NCBI GenBank assembly: GCA_029552745.1
Contig: JAKPDK010000042.1
Coordinates: 248,001-312,000, forward strand
DNA: 64,000 nucleotides
Direction of reading: 5' to 3'
DNA from: Candidatus Hydrogenedentota bacterium
GTDB taxonomy: Bacteria; Hydrogenedentota; Hydrogenedentia; Hydrogenedentales; SLHB01
Shown: positions 8,255-18,171 of the stretch, one piece after another
How the letters are laid out: each line of letters begins with the position of its first letter
Position numbering within the stretch: the first letter of the stretch is position 1
Program-made: the position numbers and the translations under genes
The notes under the pieces: model-generated
The model's database searches: none
What the model was told of the DNA's origin: nothing
What the model saw: only the letters and a program-made list of their open reading frames with translations

Positions 8255-10243
8255 ATGTTTCTAGGCGTTCTAGTAATTGTCTCTGCGTTTTCAAGAGGCG
8301 CTGTGGAAACTGCTTCTGTTTTGATTGACGTTTCCCAGAAAGAAGCCACACCCGTGCCCCGCACCTTTTTGGGTCAATTCGCCGAACACATTGGTTGTAA
8401 TGTTTACAACGGGCAGTTGGCACAAATTCTCCGGAACCCCGGGTTTGAAGGGTGGGAATACTTTGAAGATGAGGCACCACGGGCTCGCCGAGAATATGGA
8501 CTACCGGATGTAGACCAAGGGCGAACAAAGGGCTTGGCATGTTATTGGCTTCCGGAAGGCGATGCGACCTATGCGCTGGATCCGACAGCGTTCAATTCCA
8601 AATACGCACAGAGGATAGAAATCGCGTCTTCCGCGGGGATAAAGACCCCGCTGATGCTTCCTGCCCATCGTGCGAATACGTACTATCTGTCGTTTTATGC
8701 GCGGTCCGACCGTTCACGAACAGGGCAAGTGGAATTGCGCCGAGCGGATGGTTCTGTCGCCGCACTCTCAATGTTGACGATCGAAGGGGATGCTTGGAAA
8801 CGATATGACACCACGCTGACCTTGCGGAGTGCGTGTCAACGGGGCGAACTCTTTCACTTGGCAATTCTGTTCGAAAATCCCGGTACGGTTTGGCTTGATC
8901 AGATGAGTTTATTGCCTGCCGATCACCAGAACGGATTCGACCCAGATTTGGTAGGCATGTTGCGGGATTTGCATGTGTCTCTCCTTCGTTTTCCGGGTGG
9001 CAATTTTACTTCGGGTTACCATTGGAGGGATGGCATTGGACCGGCGGAAAAGCGCGTCAGCATGGTCAATCCTGCCTGGGGAGGCATCGAGACCAATCAG
9101 TTCGGCACGATGGAATGGCTGGATTTTGCCCGGGCTATTGGAGCCGAGCCGCTCATCTGTGTAAATTGCGGTAATGGGACAGCGGATGAAGCGGCGGACT
9201 GGGTACGGTTTTGTAACGACCCGCCCCATACGGAGATGGGGAAGCTACGCGGCGACAACGGACACCCGGAACCTTACGGCGTGCGGTATTGGGAGGTGGG
9301 AAACGAACTCTGGGGATTTTGGCAGATTGGCCATTGCACGCCGGAAGAATATGCCAAGCGATATGACGCCTTTGCCAAAGCAATGCGCACCGCAGACCCA
9401 AATGTGCTGCTGATCGCTAACGGCGGCGATGGCGATTGGAACGAACGTTTCTTGCGCACGGTACACGAACCCGTGCGTAGTTTGTCTATCCACCGGTTGG
9501 TTGGGCAGGAGGTGCCCCGAAATGCCGACCCGACACACGTTTTCATGGCATTGGCGGCATATGGCAGCGTGTTTGACGACGAGCTCGAGACCATGCGTAA
9601 CACGGCGGCAGCGTGTGGCATGCCGGACATGAAGTTTGCCGTGACAGAACTGATGAGTCTAGCTTATTTAGCCAATAAACCGCCCACGTGTTCCACGATG
9701 GCAGAAGTGGCATTTTTTGCGGGAATGATGAATTCCTGTATTCGAAACCGCAACTTCGTCGAATTGATCACGCGCACGGCGGTTGTAAATCACGGCGGCG
9801 GAAGAGCAAAAATCCGCGAAATTGTGTTCCCGGAACCGGTCCATTATCTCAGTCAGATCTATGGCACAATGAGCGGCAAGTATCCGGTAATGTGTGAAAC
9901 GGAATCGCCGCGTTATGGGGTGATGGTACATGGCTTACCGTTTGTGAAAGATGTCCCGGTGCTGGAAACCCTGGCGCTTGTTAATGATGAGGTAACCGAA
10001 TTGACACTGCTGGTGCTCAACGCCGTGCCGGGGCGCCCAGTCGACGCCCAGGTGAGGTTCAAAAACTTCAGACCGGCGTTGACCGTTCGCCAGCAGCAGA
10101 TTCATGCCGCCCCGGTAGAATTCAACACATGGGGAGAGCCGGACCGGGTAGCCTTACAATCGTCTGATTTGCCAATGCCGCAAGATGAAGTCTTCCATTT
10201 CCCGGGAGGTTCCTTCACCGCGTTGACGTTCCGCCGACAATAA
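8255..10243 (+). CDS. Alpha-L-arabinofuranosidase, GH51-like, secreted (start at ATG 8255; the ORF start at 8009 is overextended)
   Basis: FLGQFAEHIG, LRFPGGNFTSGYHWRDGIGP, VRYWEVGNELWGFWQIG (acid/base Glu), KFAVTELMSL (nucleophile Glu). Confidence 0.9.
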   Translation: MFLGVLVIVSAFSRGAVETASVLIDVSQKEATPVPRTFLGQFAEHIGCNVYNGQLAQILRNPGFEGWEYFEDEAPRARREYGLPDVDQGRTKGLACYWLPEGDATYALDPTAFNSKYAQRIEIASSAGIKTPLMLPAHRANTYYLSFYARSDRSRTGQVELRRADGSVAALSMLTIEGDAWKRYDTTLTLRSACQRGELFHLAILFENPGTVWLDQMSLLPADHQNGFDPDLVGMLRDLHVSLLRFPGGNFTSGYHWRDGIGPAEKRVSMVNPAWGGIETNQFGTMEWLDFARAIGAEPLICVNCGNGTADEAADWVRFCNDPPHTEMGKLRGDNGHPEPYGVRYWEVGNELWGFWQIGHCTPEEYAKRYDAFAKAMRTADPNVLLIANGGDGDWNERFLRTVHEPVRSLSIHRLVGQEVPRNADPTHVFMALAAYGSVFDDELETMRNTAAACGMPDMKFAVTELMSLAYLANKPPTCSTMAEVAFFAGMMNSCIRNRNFVELITRTAVVNHGGGRAKIREIVFPEPVHYLSQIYGTMSGKYPVMCETESPRYGVMVHGLPFVKDVPVLETLALVNDEVTELTLLVLNAVPGRPVDAQVRFKNFRPALTVRQQQIHAAPVEFNTWGEPDRVALQSSDLPMPQDEVFHFPGGSFTALTFRRQ

Positions 10244-10292
10244 GACACCCGAACGACGGAATCATCCTGAAACCCGTTTTGTACCCTTCTTG

Positions 10293-12623
10293 TTATTGAG
10301 CCGGCAGCGCATTACACCAGGCGACCACTTCGTTTAAGTATTCTCGCGCGGTCTCATGAGAGGGAATCGCGTCATTGAACAAGTACAAAATGTGTCGTTC
10401 GGTAGGGATATGAGCATATGGGATCATCTGCTCGGCGGCACGGCGCACCAACTGGTTAGCTCGTTCCAGAGCACGTTGACAGTGTTCAAACGCACTTCGG
10501 GCTTCTGCATCCTTATGTTCTTTGACTGCCAGCAAAGCACGGTCAAAAGCAGCTTTGGCTTCCGAAGCAGCGCTGAGCTCATCCAAAACGGTGATAAAAT
10601 TCTCCGTCTTGTAAATCACGTAATCCAGTTCCTCCCGCGATCCCTCGTAAACGAAGTCCCGCGACTGTACCAACAGATCAAGAGCTTTCCGACATTGGCT
10701 AGCGCGTTCCGCCCAAAACTCCCGTTCTTGTTCGGCGTCATCAATTGCTTTTTGCAGTTCGGTTGGATCGAGATCGAGACGGGTTGCCTTACAATCCACG
10801 GTTCTCAATTTCACACTCATCCGATTTCCATGGTGATATGTTCCCAAAATCCCGTGCCGACCATGCCAACCGAGGGCTTTTTCGTTCTCCTCGAGAAGCA
10901 AAAAGGCTTTCACTAGCGGCTCTTCTGCCTTAGTACCGTATAATCTGGCTACATATCGCTTGTAAAAGGATTGAGGTCGAATCTCGGGATTCCATGCCCC
11001 CTCCGCGATATATTGGGCGCTCTGTTCAGCACCTCGGGCTTTGTTTAATTGTCCTAACACACCCGTAATCCCATAGCGGGAAGTTGCGGAGATCGTTTCT
11101 TCTTGGTCGTACATCATGGTGTTGAGTTGGATATTCAACTCATTGCCATCATCCGTGATTCTTGGCCAAACGATAAGTTCGCGCCCTTGAATACCATCAA
11201 AGTCGCTCATTGCTGTTTCCCCGTCCCAATTCACCATGTTCATTAGCCAGATATCTTTGGGTAACACCGCATCGAGCGCACGGAGCTGTCCACCGCGGAA
11301 AATGAGCTCTGCGCCCAATTTTGCTTCTGGGTATTTTGCTTTAATTCTCCGCATGAGCCGGTCTGCTGCGGCTACATCGGCCACATCTGTATCAATGGCT
11401 TCCTTAGGCTTCTGAGGTAGTAAGGCGCGTATATGGGCACAGTCCCGTATGAAATCTTGTGTTCGAGGGTCATCTGCGGCAATGTGCGCCTCGGAACCTG
11501 TGCACACCCAGTATCGGTCGGCATCGGGGTAGCTCTCAATCATACTCTGTACCGCCGCCTCGTAAATATCTAGGACCGCAGGATCACCATGAGGAAGCGC
11601 TACGCCACAATAGAACGGCCCAAAACCTAATTTCTTCTCCACAGGACGAGAGATTAAGTTCGGCGGAACATACGTCATTTCACCCACCGCGAGCCAGACT
11701 TGAATTTTGCGGGAATGAGCGTAGCGGAGGAGCTCGCGGAGAAATTCGCGCGCCGTGGCGAATGCCTGTTCTGGGGTCTCCACCGCGGCGAATTCGGGAG
11801 GTCCCAAATACCCGTTCTCGGGGAAACATTCTCTGCCGATCTGAACACTTGCAGCGGTACCGCTGTTCCACGCCCAGGCGCAGTATCCGGATTTTTTGGG
11901 ATAGAGGATCTCTGTTTTCTTTCCCGCGTAAGAGAATTCCGCCCAAGGAGCTCCCATACCCCAATAAAACTGAAGCACGTTCATCTTGAGTTTCGCTAAT
12001 TGGTCAATTTCCTGCCGGAAATCCGCCAAACCCATATACCACCGGATGCCGTGGCAACAGTGCATTCCGCGGTATTTGAGGGCGGGCTCGCGGCGAATAT
12101 CGAGACTGGGAAGAGGTAAATCAGGTCTTTGTTGGGGAATGATGTCATTTGTGAGCTGGAATACAATGCCGAGGTGTTCCAAGAAATCATAGGCAGCGTA
12201 CATAATACCGGGCTCGTCATTTCCTGCAATGAAAACAGCGGGTCTACCCTCCCACGTTGCGGTTTTCAACACAAAACCGTCCGGTTTCAGCCCCACAAGG
12301 TCCACAAGTTTCTTTTGTTGCGCGGTGGCTATAAAGGGATGGGTATGTGGATCTCCTACAATAAGAAGAGGCTTGTCTTGTGGGAGAGCGTCGGGTGTGA
12401 CAACGGGTAATTCCGCGCCGGAGAGCAATTTTATGTATCGCTGGATTTCACTGGCAACCCATCGCTGAAATTCTGTAGCGGTAGATCCAATGACGATGAC
12501 TGATTCCGATTTTCCTTGTTGGGTAAGGTAATGTCCCTGATTTTGAATGGGGTTGGTTGCACCCGCGCAGGCACTGACAAGGCATACCGGTAGGTAACTC
12601 CAACTTATTTTTCCGTGTCTCAT
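10293..12623 (-). CDS. Secreted glycoside-hydrolase-like protein with GH67/alpha-glucuronidase-type N-terminal domain (DUF4838-like)
   Basis: SVIVIGSTATEFQRWVASEIQRYIKLLSGAELPVVT...LIVGDPHTHP..., PGIMYAAYDFLEHLGIVF, EPALKYRGMHCCHGIRWYMGLADFRQEIDQLAKLKMNVLQFYWG. Confidence 0.7.
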   Translation of the reverse strand: MRHGKISWSYLPVCLVSACAGATNPIQNQGHYLTQQGKSESVIVIGSTATEFQRWVASEIQRYIKLLSGAELPVVTPDALPQDKPLLIVGDPHTHPFIATAQQKKLVDLVGLKPDGFVLKTATWEGRPAVFIAGNDEPGIMYAAYDFLEHLGIVFQLTNDIIPQQRPDLPLPSLDIRREPALKYRGMHCCHGIRWYMGLADFRQEIDQLAKLKMNVLQFYWGMGAPWAEFSYAGKKTEILYPKKSGYCAWAWNSGTAASVQIGRECFPENGYLGPPEFAAVETPEQAFATAREFLRELLRYAHSRKIQVWLAVGEMTYVPPNLISRPVEKKLGFGPFYCGVALPHGDPAVLDIYEAAVQSMIESYPDADRYWVCTGSEAHIAADDPRTQDFIRDCAHIRALLPQKPKEAIDTDVADVAAADRLMRRIKAKYPEAKLGAELIFRGGQLRALDAVLPKDIWLMNMVNWDGETAMSDFDGIQGRELIVWPRITDDGNELNIQLNTMMYDQEETISATSRYGITGVLGQLNKARGAEQSAQYIAEGAWNPEIRPQSFYKRYVARLYGTKAEEPLVKAFLLLEENEKALGWHGRHGILGTYHHGNRMSVKLRTVDCKATRLDLDPTELQKAIDDAEQEREFWAERASQCRKALDLLVQSRDFVYEGSREELDYVIYKTENFITVLDELSAASEAKAAFDRALLAVKEHKDAEARSAFEHCQRALERANQLVRRAAEQMIPYAHIPTERHILYLFNDAIPSHETAREYLNEVVAWCNALPAQ

Positions 12624-12873
12624 TTCTCGCCTCCCGTTTGGGATTGCCTTTGTACTCTTTTCGCAACTATCTAGGAAAGGTGGCGTACGTGAACTATGGT
12701 CTTACAAATCTTTTCTTTTGGTGATAGGTCAGTAGCAATTTTATGCATCGCTCGATACAAGCATCGTGATTCAGTCGGTCGGGCTTTGTCAAACCTGTTT
12801 GCTTATTGCCATATGACCAGCAGGCAGACTGTGGGGACAGGGGGCACGAATTTGGGGATAAAATAGACGGAGG

Positions 12874-14076
12874 TCAGCGTGACAAGGAAGGCGTCGCCAG
12901 ACATACCCGACGTCCTAATCCGATGGAGGACGCCATACGTATCAATTCGAACCCATGGCGCTTGCGGATTTGATCGACTTTTTCCAATACGCGGTTCCAT
13001 TTTTCCGAACGTTCTTTTCCAAAAAGGCTCATCTGGGGTGAGTAATAGCGCAACGAACTTAATGAAACACCCACCAATCGGACACGTACTCGGCGTTTTT
13101 GGGCTTTGGGGAGTAACCCTTGCAAGACATGGATGATGTCGCTGTCTATACAAGTGGGTTCTGTACACGTATGGGCGAATGTGACGGTCTGGAAGTCCGC
13201 ATAGCGTACTTTTAACGAAATGCAGCGGGCTTCCATGCGTTGTTCGCGCAAAGCATACCCGGCTCTCTCTGCCAGATAGATGAGGGTTTGTTCTATCCGA
13301 TGCCAATCCAAGAGATCCTGTTCAAAGGTGGTTTCACGGCTGATTGACTTTGGGATACTGAACGGGGTGACTTCCGACGAGGATTCGCCGCGCGCGGCGC
13401 GTTGCAGCAGATACCCGTTGACCCCGAAGGTATAGAGCATCAGTTCGGAGGGGAGATCGGCAAGAGCGCCGATTGTCATTATGCCGAGCGATTCCAATAT
13501 TTCACAAGTTCGTGGCCCGATGCCCGGTAACTTGTGCACCGGTAAGGGGCGCAAAAACGCCGACTCTTTCCCGTTTTCAATAGAGCGATAGCCATCCGGT
13601 TTGGCTTCGTTCGTTGCTATTTTCGCCACCAATTTATTGGACGCAATCCCAACGGTACAAGGGAGATGGAGTTCCTTTCGGATGGTGTCTTTGATGTGGT
13701 GCGCGATGGCGTTTTCACCGCCGAATAATCGCAGCGACCCTGTGATGTCTACGTAAGACTCGTCGATGGAAGCAAATTCGATGCAGGGCGAAACGGATTC
13801 CAGAATTGTGTACACTCTTTCGGAAGCATTCCGATAATGTTCAAAATTGCCCCGCATAAATAACGCATGGGGACACCGGCGTTTGGCTTCGGCAAGAGAC
13901 ATGCCGGAGTGGATACCGTATGTCCGTGCCTCATAGGAAGCCGTGCACACAACGCCCCGTGTGTCAGAATGGTCTCCGCCGATGATCAAGGGTTTCCCTT
14001 GCAACAAGGGGTTGCGTGCTTGCTCCACGGAAGCAAAAAAGGCATCCATGTCAATATGTAAAATTCTTCGCGTCAT
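12874..14076 (-). CDS. dinB: DNA polymerase IV (Y family)
   Basis: MTRRILHIDMDAFFASVEQARNPLLQGKPLIIGG, RGVVCTASYEARTYGIHSGMSLAEAKRRCP, ASIDESYVDIT, VGIASNKLVAKIATNEAKPDG. Confidence 0.96.
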   Translation of the reverse strand: MTRRILHIDMDAFFASVEQARNPLLQGKPLIIGGDHSDTRGVVCTASYEARTYGIHSGMSLAEAKRRCPHALFMRGNFEHYRNASERVYTILESVSPCIEFASIDESYVDITGSLRLFGGENAIAHHIKDTIRKELHLPCTVGIASNKLVAKIATNEAKPDGYRSIENGKESAFLRPLPVHKLPGIGPRTCEILESLGIMTIGALADLPSELMLYTFGVNGYLLQRAARGESSSEVTPFSIPKSISRETTFEQDLLDWHRIEQTLIYLAERAGYALREQRMEARCISLKVRYADFQTVTFAHTCTEPTCIDSDIIHVLQGLLPKAQKRRVRVRLVGVSLSSLRYYSPQMSLFGKERSEKWNRVLEKVDQIRKRHGFELIRMASSIGLGRRVCLATPSLSR

Positions 14077-14079
14077 ATA

Positions 14080-14095
14080 CTGAATATCTTTTCAG
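14080..14095. promoter_or_regulatory. Candidate operator CTGAATATCTTTTCAG directly upstream of dinB
   Basis: Near-palindrome 3 nt upstream of the dinB ATG; 15/16 identical to 50809-50824 upstream of the helicase gene. Confidence 0.6.
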
Positions 14096-14165
14096 ATATA
14101 AAGTAACCCAGAAAGAACTATTTTGTCAAGGAGGTGTATTCGTCCCGTACCTTTGGTGATTTTTG

Positions 14166-14222
14166 TTATGTTGGTGAATTGAAGAGAGGATTTTCCAAAA
14201 AGGTTATTGAGAGGAAGGCACC
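14166..14222 (+). repeat. Second dispersed repeat, copy B (reads ELKRGFSKKVIERKAP on the plus strand)
   Basis: gaattgaagagaggattttccaaaaaggttattgagaggaaggcacc aligns with copy A at 4289-4349. Confidence 0.7.
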
Positions 14223-14335
14223 GACGCGTAGCGTCATAGGTAAGTTTGATCTATCTATGCCCCCCTTAGTCCCCCGCACGCGGGGGGATGGCATATCCTT
14301 CCCTCCGATTCCCAAACGGGACATTTTAGTCCCCC

Positions 14336-14492
14336 GTTGTCATTGCGAGGAGTGCCTTCAGGCACGACGTGGCAATCCCCTGGAGTGTCAGGAAGAACCT
14401 CAAGGACGGGAGAGGGCGCACAGCGGTGCACCCCCACAGGGGCACGGGGGATTGCTTCCTCGCTTCGAAGACTCGCTCCTCGCAGTGACAAC
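14336..14492. repeat. Intergenic inverted-repeat element, two arms
   Basis: GTTGTCATTGCGAGGAGTGCC..GTGGCAATCCCC / GGGGGATTGCTTCC..GCTCCTCGCAGTGACAAC. Confidence 0.85.
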
Positions 14493-14618
14493 CGGTAAGA
14501 ATCAAAGTTGGCGTTTCGTGTCTCGTGGGCGGGTATAGATGGACGAGCGGAATAGACAAGGTGTGAAGTCTGTAGTTGTTATCTTGGTTCAGAAGTTTCA
14601 AGGCAGGAGTCGTTTTCG

Positions 14619-16034
14619 ATGTCCTCACTGGAATGGACAAAGCGTGATACTTCTACTCCCCTCTGTGGAATTGTCCGCAGGGGATTGTGTAGGCTTCTAC
14701 GCGCAGTGGTAAACCGTATCACTGTTATTGCGGATTCAAGGTATGTAAGGTACGTTGTGACAAAGAGAAAACAGAAGTCTTGGAAGGCGTTCTCGGCCCG
14801 GTCTAATGCCGGTGTAATTTTTATAATTGGACTGTTAGGATTAGCGGTTTCGGCTGAAGCTCAATCCTTTGTTCGACATCCGCGTTGGATAACCGTGGGA
14901 CCAAATCCCTGCGCTGTGGTTGCGCCGGACTTGAACGGGGATGGCATCCCTGATCTGGTCACCGCCGATCGCGGGGAGATGAGGGGACCTACGGAAGAGA
15001 AACCTGCGAACGACGAACTTTCTATTCGGCTCGGGCAAAAAGATTTGTCCTTCGTGCCTCAGCCGCCGCTGCGTGCGGGTTTTGCGCCGTGGTCTATTGC
15101 GGTTGCCAATATGGACAACCGTAAGGCGCTGGATTTGGTTGTCGTCAATTTTCATGCTCAAAGTCGTCAGCTTTCTTTATTTCTTAACTTGGGAGACAAT
15201 CTTTTCGAAGCCGTTCATTTTGACGTGCCCCAGGCGTTGCTAACATATCATCGCATGCGGGATGCCGATGACAAACCTGTTTTTGCGATGCCGGGTCTTA
15301 CTTCAGCAGCGGTGGGCGATTTTGATGGTGACGGATATCGGGATGTAGTGGCGACGGGCTGGTCGAGCGATGTGTTGGTTTACTTTCCTGGGGAGGCGAC
15401 GCGTTATTTGGGCGCACCCCAAGTAATTCCGGCACCCGGCGCTCCCTACGATATTCAGGCAGCCGACCTTGACGGTGACGGAAAAATAGAATGGGTGACA
15501 ACGCACTACGCCACTCATGAGATCGTGGTATGGAAAACAATGGGCAAGGGGGAGTATAACGAGCACACGCGGTTCTTGAGCCGTGGCAAATTACCGCATC
15601 GCATTCGTGTCGCAGATATCAACGGCGATGGCATGAAAGACTTATTGGTCAGTCATGTGCACGCTGATGACTCGATCGTCATCTTTTATGGCGACAAGAG
15701 ATTGTCGTTTTCTGTGACCCAAGAACTGCTTTTAGGCGCGGACCGTCGACGTGTCGAACACCAGATTCGAGATGTGGTGGTGCATGATTTCACGGGTAAC
15801 GGTAAGCAGGATATTGCGGTTGCGTGTGCAGCTTCTCGTCAAGTGCTTGTTTTCGTAAATTCGTCGGCGGATTCCACCGTGCCACAGGAGTTTTCGGAAG
15901 AACGGTATACATTTACACAGCCTCAGGGGGAACCGAGGGCGTTGTGCGCAGCCGACTTCAATGTCGATGGGAAACCTGACCTTGCTGTTGCGCTGTGGCA
16001 AGCCAATGCCGTGGCTCTTCTGTTAAAAAAATGA
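14619..16034 (+). CDS. FG-GAP/VCBS repeat protein, secreted (true start uncertain; possibly GTG near 14756)
   Basis: Repeated calcium-binding-like motifs DLNGDGIPDLVTAD, DFDGDGYRDVVATG, DLDGDGKIEWVTTH, DINGDGMKDLLVSH, DFNVDGKPDLAVAL; hydrophobic segment GVIFIIGLLGLAVSAEAQS. Confidence 0.8.
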   Translation: MSSLEWTKRDTSTPLCGIVRRGLCRLLRAVVNRITVIADSRYVRYVVTKRKQKSWKAFSARSNAGVIFIIGLLGLAVSAEAQSFVRHPRWITVGPNPCAVVAPDLNGDGIPDLVTADRGEMRGPTEEKPANDELSIRLGQKDLSFVPQPPLRAGFAPWSIAVANMDNRKALDLVVVNFHAQSRQLSLFLNLGDNLFEAVHFDVPQALLTYHRMRDADDKPVFAMPGLTSAAVGDFDGDGYRDVVATGWSSDVLVYFPGEATRYLGAPQVIPAPGAPYDIQAADLDGDGKIEWVTTHYATHEIVVWKTMGKGEYNEHTRFLSRGKLPHRIRVADINGDGMKDLLVSHVHADDSIVIFYGDKRLSFSVTQELLLGADRRRVEHQIRDVVVHDFTGNGKQDIAVACAASRQVLVFVNSSADSTVPQEFSEERYTFTQPQGEPRALCAADFNVDGKPDLAVALWQANAVALLLKK

Positions 16035-16035
16035 C

Positions 16036-18171
16036 TCATTGTGACATTCGCACGAGTTTGACGCGCTTGACCCATTTGGTGTAATCGTTGGGCGAGAAAT
16101 CGGCTCCTCCGAACCGTGCACGCAAATAAACAGAGACAAGATCGTGTAATACATCGGCGGCTATGTGTTCTAGCTGAGTCGCTTCGTTGACCAGCTCGGT
16201 GGCGGTTTTCCCTTGGCAGGATATGCCGAGCCGACTCAGTTCTTTTTTCAGTTTGCGATACAAACGGGCGGCACGGCGCTGATCGGGAGTGATTTCGCTG
16301 GGTAGGCCCCCACCGGAGTGGGCGCGCACCGTGTGTAAACGAATACGGCTAGCCCATGCCCAAATTGCTAGTAAGAAAATAAGAAAAAGAAGGGCAAAAC
16401 CAAAAGCCGGTATACCCAACCGTGTTGCCGCCAGCCAATTGAGTGCTGCTTTCATGGCGCGCCACGTGAGAGTGGTTTGATAACCTTCTACGTTGCGATA
16501 CCATGCGTATTGCAGCCAAAGAAGGACGCGGTTGGTCCACCACATGTTCCGTCGATTTCGTTGCAATAACTCATCGATGCTAGGGGTGGGGTCAAAAGGC
16601 ACCCAGCCATAGCCGATGAAATAGACTTCCACCCACAAATGAGCTGTATCTTGTCGAACGAAGAGAGTACGTGTTGCTTCGTCCCAGTCCCCGCCACGAT
16701 ATCCGGATACGACGCGCGCAGGGATTCCCAGACTTCTTACCATCATCGCCATTGCACTGGCGAAGTGTTGGCAATTTCCCGTGCGGGTTTCTAGTAAGAA
16801 AAGATTGACTTGATTTGCGCCGGAAACCCGCGGCGGTTCGAAGGAATACTGAAACACATCGGACCGGAACCACTTTTCCAATGCCGCAACTTTGTCATAG
16901 ATTGTTGGTTCTCCCTCTGTAACCCGAAGCGCCATTTGTATCGCTTGAGGAGACAGGGTATGACGAGTCAGGAGGTTGTAGTCTCTTCTTGAGATTTCCG
17001 CGTAAGCGGTAGGTGTTTTGCGTAACTCTTCCGGAGAAAAGTTTGGCACATCCGACCAAACTTCATATTCCAAAGCACGACCGATTTCAGAAGGCAGTAC
17101 GGTGTAGTCATTCTGGCGATCCCAAAATACTTTTGACGTGGTACACCGCACACGCACGGGCATAGTCAAACAAGGCAAGCCGATACGCAGCGGTCTATCC
17201 AACGTGATACGCTGATAGATACGACGGCTGCCGCGTCTTGTTCCGGTTCGTGCAATCGTATTTTCATCCTGTTGGAAAAAGCGTTCTCCGTCAATGGATT
17301 GTGACCATGCGCTCGAGATCGACGCGCGTTCCCAGCGGGACCCTATGACTTCGTTGTACGCTGTCACGCGCCAATAAAGACTGCCGGGATATAAGCCGCG
17401 GCTTTCCTCTGGAAAACGCACGCGCATGATGATGGACGTATCGGGAAGAATGGGTCCCATTTCAGCCAGTTCAATGAGCGTGTCCGTGCCTGTTGTCGCG
17501 GAGTTTGACTGTTTGAATTGAATCAACCCGGCTTCAATGCGCGGGATCAACAAAAAGAAAGTAATCGTCATCAAGAAGGAAAATCCAAATAAGGGGATGC
17601 CCCAGCGCCATAAGGAAAGTCGATTCGCGCTGTCCGGGCGGCTCTCTCGGCGGCGCGAAACCTTCTCCAACAGCGAGTAACCAAATATCGACGCGTTGTC
17701 TGGGACGCGGATATGGTAGAGTGACGCAATTCCCATAAGCGCAAAGACGGCGGCGGCAAGGAATCCCACTAATACCGGGGCGATACCTGCGCTGGGCTGG
17801 TGACTCCCTGCTGCGAGCAGCAGCGCAAAACTCATCAACACGATTTGATAATAGTCTTTGGGCAATTTCTTGTGGATGAACTTGTGCACTAGTATGAAGA
17901 TGACAAGTCCTACCACACCCCGGTAGATTCCCCATACAGCAAACCAGAGAGGCAAACCAAGGGTGAATAGAGCCGTCACGGAAAAAGTCAACTTACGATA
18001 GAAGCGCAACCGCTGATCGAGTCTCTCTCCAAGGGGGGCGCTCAATACCGCAATGCACACCGCAATCAAATGCCATGGCTGAAAAAGCCGCGTCGATGCA
18101 ACAGAGAGAACACCCAGTATCGCCAGCGCAGCCGTAGAGAAAAAAGTCACTCTCTCGTTTTGCTCATGCAT
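16036..18171 (-). CDS. Transmembrane transglutaminase-like protein (TgpA/DUF3488 family)
   Basis: Multiple N-terminal TM segments; TRTGNCQHFASAMAMMVRSLGIPARVVSGYRGGDWD...DTAHLWVEVYFIGYGWVPFDPTPS. Confidence 0.9.
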   Translation of the reverse strand: MHEQNERVTFFSTAALAILGVLSVASTRLFQPWHLIAVCIAVLSAPLGERLDQRLRFYRKLTFSVTALFTLGLPLWFAVWGIYRGVVGLVIFILVHKFIHKKLPKDYYQIVLMSFALLLAAGSHQPSAGIAPVLVGFLAAAVFALMGIASLYHIRVPDNASIFGYSLLEKVSRRRESRPDSANRLSLWRWGIPLFGFSFLMTITFFLLIPRIEAGLIQFKQSNSATTGTDTLIELAEMGPILPDTSIIMRVRFPEESRGLYPGSLYWRVTAYNEVIGSRWERASISSAWSQSIDGERFFQQDENTIARTGTRRGSRRIYQRITLDRPLRIGLPCLTMPVRVRCTTSKVFWDRQNDYTVLPSEIGRALEYEVWSDVPNFSPEELRKTPTAYAEISRRDYNLLTRHTLSPQAIQMALRVTEGEPTIYDKVAALEKWFRSDVFQYSFEPPRVSGANQVNLFLLETRTGNCQHFASAMAMMVRSLGIPARVVSGYRGGDWDEATRTLFVRQDTAHLWVEVYFIGYGWVPFDPTPSIDELLQRNRRNMWWTNRVLLWLQYAWYRNVEGYQTTLTWRAMKAALNWLAATRLGIPAFGFALLFLIFLLAIWAWASRIRLHTVRAHSGGGLPSEITPDQRRAARLYRKLKKELSRLGISCQGKTATELVNEATQLEHIAADVLHDLVSVYLRARFGGADFSPNDYTKWVKRVKLVRMSQ

